NCBI GenBank assembly: GCA_024998705.1 | Contig: JACOEF010000435.1 | Location: 1 to 14,231, forward strand | Reading direction: 5' to 3' | Length of the DNA: 14,231 nucleotides | Origin: Nitrospira sp. | GTDB taxonomy: Bacteria > Nitrospirota > Nitrospiria > Nitrospirales > Nitrospiraceae | Shown: positions 8,074 to 14,231 of the stretch, one piece after another | Layout of the letters: each line of letters opens with the position of its first letter | Position numbering within the stretch: the first letter of the stretch is position 1 | Translations under genes and position numbers: made by a program | The notes under the pieces: model-generated | What the model was told of the DNA's origin: nothing | Seen by the model: the letters and a program-made list of their open reading frames with translations, nothing else | Databases searched by the model: none

Positions 8074-8114
8074 CAACTGTCTGATCTCGTCATGACGTAC
8101 GGGAAACACCAGCA

Positions 8115-9230
8115 ATGATTTCATACTTACCGCTATTCTTGGGAGCGTTCGTGGTCGGTGCGTATCTTTCGTGGTTTTTGTGTCAGCGGCAGATGGCTTC
8201 AGCCAGAGAGGCATTGCAGGTCACACAGGAGGCCATGCTGAAAGAACGTGCGATGCGTACTATGGCCTGGGAGCAACTCGGGCAATCGACACTTCCGCTT
8301 GTACAGGTCCTGAACGCTCAGATGAAAAGTGTGATCGAGCAGACGGAGCGGGCAGCGACCGATTTGGGACAACGATTCGGCATGATTGCCGCCCGAGCGA
8401 CACAGCAGGCCAATCAATCCGCGCATCTGTTCGGCGACGGTGAAATGAGCGTGGATACGGTCCTCAAGACCGCCGATACGATGCTCGAAGGGTTTGTTGG
8501 TGACGTGATGAAGTCATCGGAAATGGCCCTTCAGATTGCAACCATTATGGACGAAGTCGAGCGAAGTACCAAAGCGATTACCGGGATGATCGGCGAGATT
8601 GAGTTTATTGCCGATCAGACGCGCTTACTGGCCCTCAACGCCGCGATCGAAGCCGCCCGGGCCGGGGAGCATGGCCGTGGATTCGCCGTCGTGGCCGATG
8701 AGGTCGCCAAACTGGCGAATCGTTCCGGGCAAGCGGCCAACAGCATCAACAGTCTGGTGAAGGACGTACAGAAAAACACGACATTGGCCATGAGCACGGT
8801 GGAGAGTCTCGCGTCGGTCGATTTGAGCAAAACCTTGGGAACTAAGCATCGGCTCGATCAGATGACCCGGGGCCTGGCCGACCGTAACAATGCGCTGAAG
8901 TCTGCCGTGATGACGTCAAAATCCCATGCCGATGAACTCGCGCGAGATGTCGGCCAAATCATCATGGCCCTCCAATTTCAGGACATCACAAGGCAAAAAC
9001 TGGAGCATGTGATTCAACCGCTCACTGAGGTTCGCGCGGTAATGGATGCCTTGATCCAGGGCCAGTCCCACGATCAGGTCGTCGGTAAAATGGATTTCCT
9101 AGCAAAGCTCGACCGCAGCTATACGATGGAAGAAGAACGTTCGATATTTCACCGGGTTGCAATCGGGTACGTCCCTGCGCCATCCCAGGGGAAAGCCCCT
9201 GTAGAAGACACCAATGTCACGTTGTTTTAA
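8115..9230 (+). CDS. One-TM MCP-like signalling protein with C-terminal DxxxQ motif
   Basis: This 371-residue protein has one N-terminal TM (about 4-24) and no periplasmic sensor or HAMP. The MCP hairpin is complete at about 163-205 ([37 protein letters not shown]), so it should dock CheW and CheA. The helix after the hairpin is short. From about 280 comes [16 protein letters not shown], where D290 and Q294 form the D-x-x-x-Q spacing of the CheZ phosphatase core (QDLTGQ in E. coli). An unstructured tail follows. It may sense at the membrane or organise the array, and it might act on CheY-P; the latter is inference. Start ATG 8115 has only a weak upstream GGGAAA. The neighbours are the STAS gene and cheY. 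Confidence 0.88.
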   Translation: MISYLPLFLGAFVVGAYLSWFLCQRQMASAREALQVTQEAMLKERAMRTMAWEQLGQSTLPLVQVLNAQMKSVIEQTERAATDLGQRFGMIAARATQQANQSAHLFGDGEMSVDTVLKTADTMLEGFVGDVMKSSEMALQIATIMDEVERSTKAITGMIGEIEFIADQTRLLALNAAIEAARAGEHGRGFAVVADEVAKLANRSGQAANSINSLVKDVQKNTTLAMSTVESLASVDLSKTLGTKHRLDQMTRGLADRNNALKSAVMTSKSHADELARDVGQIIMALQFQDITRQKLEHVIQPLTEVRAVMDALIQGQSHDQVVGKMDFLAKLDRSYTMEEERSIFHRVAIGYVPAPSQGKAPVEDTNVTLF

Positions 9231-9267
9231 GTAACGTCGGATCATCAGAAGAATTAAGGAGTGCGCC

Positions 9268-9639
9268 ATGGCGAAAACGGTATTGGTTGTCGACGATTCT
9301 CCCACAATGCGACAGATGGTGGCGTTCACCCTGACCAGCGCAGGCTATCAGGTTGTGGAAGCCGGCAACGGCAAAGAGGCGGTCGGCAAGGTGAACGGCG
9401 GAGCCAAGCCGGACCTCGTCGTCACCGATCTGAACATGCCGGAGATGGACGGCATCACGCTGATCAAGGAGATCAGGAAGATGCCGGCGCTCAAGTTCAC
9501 GCCCATCTTGATGCTGACCACGGAAGCCTCTGATGACCAGAAAAAGGCAGGCCAGGCTGCCGGCGCCACCGGATGGATCGTGAAGCCCTTCAATCCGGAA
9601 CAGATGATGGCCGTGATTAAGAAGGTGCTGCCTGGGTAA
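9268..9639 (+). CDS. cheY: CheY-type single-domain response regulator
   Basis: This 123-residue receiver has no output domain. Key residues are all present: D9 and D10 (VLVVDDSPTMR), phospho-acceptor D54 (VVTDLNMPEMDG), T84 (LMLTTEAS) and K106 (WIVKPF). Phosphorylated CheY binds the flagellar switch to change rotation. ATG 9268 follows AAGGAG at 9256-9261. It sits 37 bases after the DxxxQ MCP and 63 before the second cheA, which is its presumed phosphodonor. Since the motA/motB pair is in the same window, a motor output is plausible. A role confined to this second module, for example as a phosphate sink, cannot be excluded. Confidence 0.95.
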   Translation: MAKTVLVVDDSPTMRQMVAFTLTSAGYQVVEAGNGKEAVGKVNGGAKPDLVVTDLNMPEMDGITLIKEIRKMPALKFTPILMLTTEASDDQKKAGQAAGATGWIVKPFNPEQMMAVIKKVLPG

Positions 9640-9702
9640 GTGCCCGCCTGGCAGCCCATGTGAACGAGCCGGCAGTACCAGCGATACAGAAGCAGGGGAA
9701 AC

Positions 9703-11826
9703 ATGAGCACTGACCTCTCACAATTCAAAGATGCCTTTTTCGAAGAATCGCAGGAACACCTGACGACCATCGAAGAGGGATTGCTTCAGCTCGAGCAACG
9801 ACCTGGCGACATCGATCTGCTGAACCGCATTTTTCGCGGAGCGCATTCCATCAAGGGCAACAGCGGGATGTTCGGCTTCACCGCCGTCTCTCAGTTTACG
9901 CACAAGATGGAATCGGTATTGGATCAGCTACGCAGCAGTCAGATGGTGGTCACGGTCGACATCACAGACCTCCTACTGCAGTCACTGGATTGTCTCAAAA
10001 CGTTAATTGATTGCGCGCGCACGGGAGAATCACCCGACGCGGCTCACGTCGAAGCTCTGAGCGTCAGACTCGAAGCGTGCCAAGGTGGACCATCTGCAGG
10101 ACACACAGCGACCGGCTCCGCAGCCGCTCCTCAAGCACATGCTCCGGGCATGCGCCGCTATACCATTACCTGGGTGCCGCCGGGGTATCTATTCCAACGA
10201 GGATTGGATCCTGGTCAGTTTATCAAGGAACTGGCCGGACTGGGCACTCTGACACATCTGGTCTTGGATGCCAGCCGGTTGCCCACATTGACTGAATTGG
10301 ATGCCGAGCTCTGTTACCTCGGTTGGACCATCGATCTGGAAACCGTCAAGGATCTCAAAGTCATCGAAGCGGTCTTCGATTTCGTGCGCGAGGACAGCAT
10401 CCTGACGATTGTGGAGAGTCAGGTCGCCGCGCACGCCGCCCACGTTGCATCAGACGGCGCGAAGCCATTGGGAGAAATCCTTGTCGAAACCGGCGTGGTG
10501 TCACAGTCTCAGCTGAATCAAGCGTTATCCCAGCAAAAAAAGGTTGGCGAAATTCTGGTCGAACAGAAGATGGCCACACCAGAGCAGATCTCCGAGGCAC
10601 TGAAGAAACAATCTGAAAGCACCGCTCCGGCGAAGAAGGCGGAAACTCCGTCGATCCGGGTCGATACCGTCAAGATCGATCGTCTCATCAACTTGGTCGG
10701 GTAATTGGTCATTACTCAGTCGATGCTGAGCGATCTCGGTTCTCGCTTTGAGATGAATCAACTGCCGGTATTACTGGAGCGCGTCGCGCAACTGGAACGA
10801 AATACACGCGAGATCCAAGAGCGCGTCATGGGGATCCGCATGGTTCCTATCGGCAATGCGTTCAGCAGATTCCCTCGTCTGGTTCGCGACTTGTCGGGCA
10901 AAGCCGGAAAAAAAATTCAACTGATCCTGTCCGGAGAAGAGACTGAACTCGACAAGACCGTGATTGAATCGATCGGCGATCCGCTGACCCACCTTGTCCG
11001 CAATTCGGCGGATCATGGCTTAGAACCACCCGACGAGCGTCTTGCTGCCGACAAACCGGAACAAGGCATTATTCTCCTCAACGCCTTTCATGAAGGCGGC
11101 AGCATTTGCATAACGGTGGAGGACGACGGGCGCGGACTGAATCGAGACAAGATTGTCGCGAAGGGAATCAAACAAGGATTGATCGCGGAATCCGACAAAC
11201 TGTCGGATGAGCAGATCTGGATGCTTATCTTCAAGCCGGGCTTCTCCACCGCGGACAAGATCACCGATGTGTCGGGTCGAGGCGTCGGCATGGACGTGGT
11301 GAAGCGAAACATCGAAGGACTGGGTGGCACGGTCAGCATCAAGACCGTCACGGGCAAAGGCACTACCTTTACCCTCAAGCTCCCGCTCACGCTCGCAATC
11401 ATCGAGGGCATGACCGTTCGTGTCGGTCGAGACACGTACATCGTTCCGCTCTTGTCGATTCTCGAATCGATTCAGCCCAAACGCGAGATGCTCAAGACCC
11501 TCGTCGGAAAAGGGGAGTTGGTCAATGTGCGCGGCACCTATCTTCCCCTGATGCGCTTGTATGAGGTGTTTCAGCTGGAGCCGGAAATCTCGGATCCTAC
11601 CAAGGCGATTCTGTTGATACTCGAGACGGAGGGCGAACGCGTCGCGGTCATGGTCGATGAAATTCTTGGGCAACAACAGGTCGTGATCAAGAGTATGGAG
11701 CAGAACTTCCGGAAAATCGAAGGAGTGGCCGGTGCGACCATTCTCGGCGACGGCACCGTCGGCTTTATTTTGGATGTCCGCGGATTGCTCAACATTGCGC
11801 GGGAAGGCACGGCAAAGGCGGCGTAG
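9703..11826 (+). pseudogene. cheA: Second CheA histidine kinase, interrupted by in-frame TAA at 10702
   Basis: This is a hybrid chemotaxis kinase of 708 codons counting codon 334 (TAA) and the terminal TAG. ATG 9703 follows AGGGGA at 9694-9699. P1 (1-110) carries H48 in AHSIKGNSGMFGF, the phosphorylated histidine. Residues 148-238 are a compact domain I do not name (GWTIDLETVKDLKVIEAVFD). Two 25-residue repeats starting GEILVE follow at 257 and 282, like the GspE N-terminal helical module. P3 opens with TVKIDRLINLVG and is then cut by TAA. Beyond it, LVITQSML resumes in the same frame, with N-box HLVRNSADHG (N434), DDGRGL, PGFSTADKITDVSGRGVGMD, and a CheW-like P5 ending GATILGDGTVGFILD. Downstream sequence is intact. 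Truncation would leave P1 without the kinase core. cheW follows after 60 bases. Confidence 0.9.
10702..10704 (+). other. In-frame TAA inside the second cheA (likely former GAA Glu)
   Basis: The codon lies in INLVG-stop-LVITQSML. CheA proteins almost always read NLVGELVI here, so the missing residue is Glu and GAA to TAA needs one change. The stop falls where the P1/linker half meets the P3-P4-P5 half. A TTG codon (10705) is directly adjacent, but no Shine-Dalgarno precedes it. Confidence 0.9.
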
Positions 11827-11886
11827 AGGCAGAGTTCTAGACAGGATCGGCGAGAACGATTCCACGAACAGGGCGAGGAGGCTACG

Positions 11887-12396
11887 ATGGCGACACAGGA
11901 ATTGACGGGAAAAGATTCGAATCAGCAGATCGGACTCACGACGGACGGCAGTCAATTCCTGACCTTCCAGCTGGGGGAAGAACTGTACGGAGTGGACATC
12001 CTCCGGGTTCAGGAGATTAAAGGCTACACGGCCGTCACACGCATCCCCAATACGCCGGCTCACATCAAGGGCGTGCTGAATTTGCGCGGTACCATCGTTC
12101 CAATCGTGGAGCTCCGGACGAAGTTCGGCATGCCGACAATCGAGTACACCATGTTCACTGTCATCGTGGTGGTGGTCGTGAAAGAAAAAATCATGGGACT
12201 CGTGGTGGATGCAGTGTCGGACGTCTTGGACATCGACAAGAAGGACATCCAACCCGCTCCGCAGTTCGGAGCACAGGTGGACGTGAGCTTCTTAAACGGC
12301 ATCGGCAAGGCCGGCGACAAGTTGGTGGCACTATTAGATATGGATCGTCTGTTGACCGATGGCGACATGCAAGAAGCGACGAAAGCTGCAGCCTAA
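11887..12396 (+). CDS. cheW: Second CheW coupling protein
   Basis: This 169-residue CheW differs clearly from the one at 5116. The fold runs from about residue 21 (QFLTFQLGEELYGVDILRVQ) through IKGVLNLRGTIVPIVELRTKFG, GLVVDAVSDVLDI and the closing KLVALLDMDRLL. Residues FEM-type insertions are absent. ATG 11887 has GAGGAGG just upstream (11875-11881), fixing the start. It lies 60 bases after cheA and 26 before the globin receptor. The spacing and shared orientation suggest one operon in which this CheW couples the globin receptor to the second CheA. The stop is TAA. Confidence 0.95.
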   Translation: MATQELTGKDSNQQIGLTTDGSQFLTFQLGEELYGVDILRVQEIKGYTAVTRIPNTPAHIKGVLNLRGTIVPIVELRTKFGMPTIEYTMFTVIVVVVVKEKIMGLVVDAVSDVLDIDKKDIQPAPQFGAQVDVSFLNGIGKAGDKLVALLDMDRLLTDGDMQEATKAAA

Positions 12397-12840
12397 TTAC
12401 TCGAACCAAGGGAGACCAGGACATGGCATTGAATGTTGAATTATTAGAGTCCAGTTTTAAGCTCGTTGCCCCCAAGGGAGAAGAGTTGGTCTCCCGGTTT
12501 TATGAGCGGCTGTTCAAGCAGTACCCGGCAGTGAAGCCCCTGTTCAAGAAGACCTCGATCAAGGAACAGAAAAAGAAACTCTTAGCGTCCTTAGTCTTGG
12601 TGATTCAGAACCTCCGTCGCCCCGAGAAACTCACGCCTGTCCTGCAGGACATGGGAGCCAGGCATGTGGGGTACGGCGCGCAGCCGGCCCATTACGATGC
12701 GGTCGGAGAAAATCTTCTGGCCGTTCTCGGCGAAGTGGCCGGATCGGCATGGACCCCTCAGGTCAAGCAAGCCTGGACTGAAGCCTACGGAGCGATCAAA
12801 AGCATCATGCTTGCCGGAGCAGAGCGTGCACAATCCACCC

Positions 12841-12857
12841 AAGGAGAGAAGACGATG
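12841..12857 (+). promoter_or_regulatory. Internal ribosome binding site and in-frame ATG at the globin/PAS junction
   Basis: AAGGAG at 12841-12846, eight bases, then ATG 12855 (MSKAKEKKG) in the frame of the long receptor. The site falls in the linker after the globin domain and before PAS A. It looks as strong as the starts of the flanking genes. It may produce a globin-free PAS-PAS-MCP, or be a relic of two once separate genes. Confidence 0.6.
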
Positions 12858-12923
12858 AGTAAGGCAAAAGAAAAGAAGGGCGCCTCTGCTGGAACGGACA
12901 TGCTGGGATTCTACCTGGGGGCC

Positions 12924-13628
12924 CTAGATCAATCGCAGAACAATATTCTGCTGTGCGATCGCAATCTGGTGATCACATATGCCAACTCGACGGCGCAAAA
13001 GACCCTCACCACTCTCGAGTCAGAAATCAAGAAAGTGCTGCCGAAGTTCAGTGCTGCCGCTGTCGTGGGAGTGTGCATCGATGACTTTCACGTGGACCCG
13101 AGCAAACAGCGTCGAATTTTGTCGAACCCTGCCAACATGCCGCATCGCGCGGATATTCACATCGGCCCGTTAACACTCAGCCTATTAGTCACGGCGATCA
13201 TGAGCCCCACGGGCGAATACTTGGGGAATGCGTTGGAGTGGGCCGATGTCACAGAGAAGCGCAGAATCGAAACCGAAATGTCCCGGCTCAAGGCGTCTCT
13301 GGACAATGCGCGATCAAACGTGCTCGTGTGTGATCGCAACTACACGATCGTGTATGCCAATAACCAATCTGCCACCACATTGCGCCGGCTAGAATCCGAT
13401 ATTCAGAAAGTCATGCCTACATTCTCCGTCGCGAAAGTCATTGGGTCGAACGTCGATCAGTATCACAAGAATCCGGCGCACCAACGCCGTTTGCTCGACA
13501 ACCCGCAGAACTTGCCGTACCGAACAGAAATCAAGATCGGGCCATTGACGCTCGACCTTGCGGTCGCGGCCATCATGGGTGAAAAGGGCGAGTACCTCGG
13601 GAACGTGGTCGAGTGGGCCGATGTCAGC
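12924..13628 (+). repeat. Tandem PAS domain duplication within the globin receptor
   Basis: Two units offset by about 375 bases (125 residues) can be aligned by eye: NNILLCDRNLVITYAN with SNVLVCDRNYTIVYAN, then IDDFHVDPSKQRRIL with VDQYHKNPAHQRRLL, IGPLTLSL with IGPLTLDL, and GEYLGNALEWADV with GEYLGNVVEWADV. Identity is high enough for an in-gene duplication rather than two unrelated PAS domains. Confidence 0.85.
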
Positions 13629-13964
13629 GCCCAGAAGAAGGCGCAGATAGAAATCGACAAGCTCATCGGTGCGGCAGCGGCCGGACAGCTTTCGGAACGC
13701 ATCAATGCGGCGGAGTTTGAAGGCTTCTTTAAGTCGCTCTCCGAAGGCGTGAATAAGATGCTCGATGCCGTCGTGACGCCCTTGCATGAGGCCCAGATGG
13801 TGCTCACAGCGATGGCGGCCAACGATCTCACCAAGACCATGACAGGGACCTATCAGGGTGAGTTCGAGCAAATGAAGTCCAGCCTGAACGGTGCGATGAA
13901 CACGTTGAGTGTCGCGATCTCGACGTTGCGCGACGGCGCAGAAAGTGTCACCGCCGGCGCGGAG

Positions 13965-13967
13965 TAG
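13965..13967 (+). other. In-frame TAG inside the globin MCP (likely former GAG Glu)
   Basis: The context is TAGAE-stop-ITKGNEDLSQR. Related receptors commonly have an acidic E-I-x-x-G-N-x-D-L-S sequence here, so Glu is the expected residue and GAG to TAG is one base. The next in-frame ATG (14044) has no ribosome site. Confidence 0.85.
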
Positions 13968-14231
13968 ATCACCAAAGGCAACGAGGACCTTTCACAGCGC
14001 ACGTCTGAGCAGGCCAGTGCGTTGGAGCAGACGTCGGCTTCTATGGAAGAGATGACCTCGACCGTGAAGCAAAATGCCGACAATGCCAAACAGGCCAACC
14101 AGTTGGCCATCGCAGCGCGCGACATCGCCGACAAGGGTGGATCCGTTACGGTTCGCGCGGTGGAAGCCATGGGTGAGATCAATAAGAGCAGCAAAAAGAT
14201 TGCGGACATCATCACCGTGATCGATGAGATC

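Larger units (their letters stand above)
12423..14231 (+). pseudogene. Cytosolic globin-PAS-PAS-HAMP MCP, interrupted by in-frame TAG at 13965; 3' end outside window
   Basis: This is a soluble receptor with no TM segment. ATG 12423 follows AAGGGAGA at 12408-12415. Residues 1-138 are a globin of the bacterial/flavohemoglobin kind (SRFYERLFKQYPAVKPLF, H81 in ARHVGYGAQPAHYDAVG as the probable proximal heme ligand), suggesting O2, NO or redox sensing. A 25-residue linker holds an internal ribosome site. PAS A (about 168-277) and PAS B (about 293-402) are tandem copies, each with a conserved His (H223, H348) in a FH/YH-x-x-P motif. HAMP-like helices follow (403-510). TAG is codon 515. The frame then continues 88 codons to the window edge with methylation-type sites (ASALEQTSAS, SASMEEMTST), the start of the signalling domain. 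The hairpin tip lies beyond the window. Stopping at 13965 would leave sensors without output. Confidence 0.88.

Noticed and set aside
8088..8097. Ten-base perfect palindrome CGTCATGACG between the STAS gene and the one-TM MCP
   Set aside because: It is short, has no second copy at other promoters here and no matching half-sites around it; chance is the simplest explanation.
11020..12252. A 410-codon open frame on the minus strand opposite cheA and cheW
   Set aside because: Same reason: a mirror of strongly conserved + strand genes, with no recognisable domain and no convincing ribosome site.
4483..13967. Selenocysteine or pyrrolysine insertion at the internal stops
   Set aside because: Selenocysteine uses TGA, and none of the three is TGA. 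Pyrrolysine uses TAG only, but one site is TAA, and all three positions fit Glu rather than a catalytic special residue.

Overview
The window is a dense chemotaxis and motility locus. All genes lie on the + strand except one small gene. Gene content (two CheA, CheV, CheB, two CheW, CheY, three MCP-type receptors, a STAS protein and MotAB), the moderately GC-rich sequence and the protein sequences suggest a motile Gram-negative bacterium, probably Nitrospira or a near relative (phylum Nitrospirota). That assignment is inference from protein feel, not a search.

Layout. Module 1 (1-5634) is the 3' part of cheA, cheV (CheW plus receiver), cheB, a transmembrane MCP with a periplasmic CxxCH c-heme motif, and cheW. 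A strong hairpin at 5654-5700 closes it. It sits between cheW and a small convergent minus-strand gene (5699-5941) with its own Shine-Dalgarno. The flagellar stator pair motA and motB follows (6072-7704). Module 2 (7843 to the end) is a STAS protein, a one-TM MCP-like protein with a CheZ-like DxxxQ motif, cheY, a second cheA with an unusual linker, a second cheW, and a cytosolic globin-PAS-PAS-HAMP-MCP that runs off the window. Receptors would signal through CheW/CheV to CheA, which phosphorylates CheY, CheB and CheV. CheB demethylates receptors, and MotAB powers the motor. No cheR, cheD or classical cheZ/cheC/cheX is in view.

The most striking observation is that three long genes (the heme MCP, the second cheA and the globin MCP) are each cut by exactly one in-frame stop: TAG 4483, TAA 10702 and TAG 13965. 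The frame and conserved motifs continue intact on the far side. In each case the stop sits where the family pattern suggests glutamate, so each is explained by a single G-to-T change of GAG or GAA. All three stop codons are used normally at the ends of other genes here. The explanation could be recent inactivation, a sequencing or assembly artefact, or readthrough; the sequence cannot decide.

A second observation is a textbook ribosome binding site plus in-frame ATG (12841-12857) at the globin/PAS junction. It suggests either a recent gene fusion or an internal start making a globin-free receptor. No tRNA, rRNA, CRISPR array or insertion sequence was seen.
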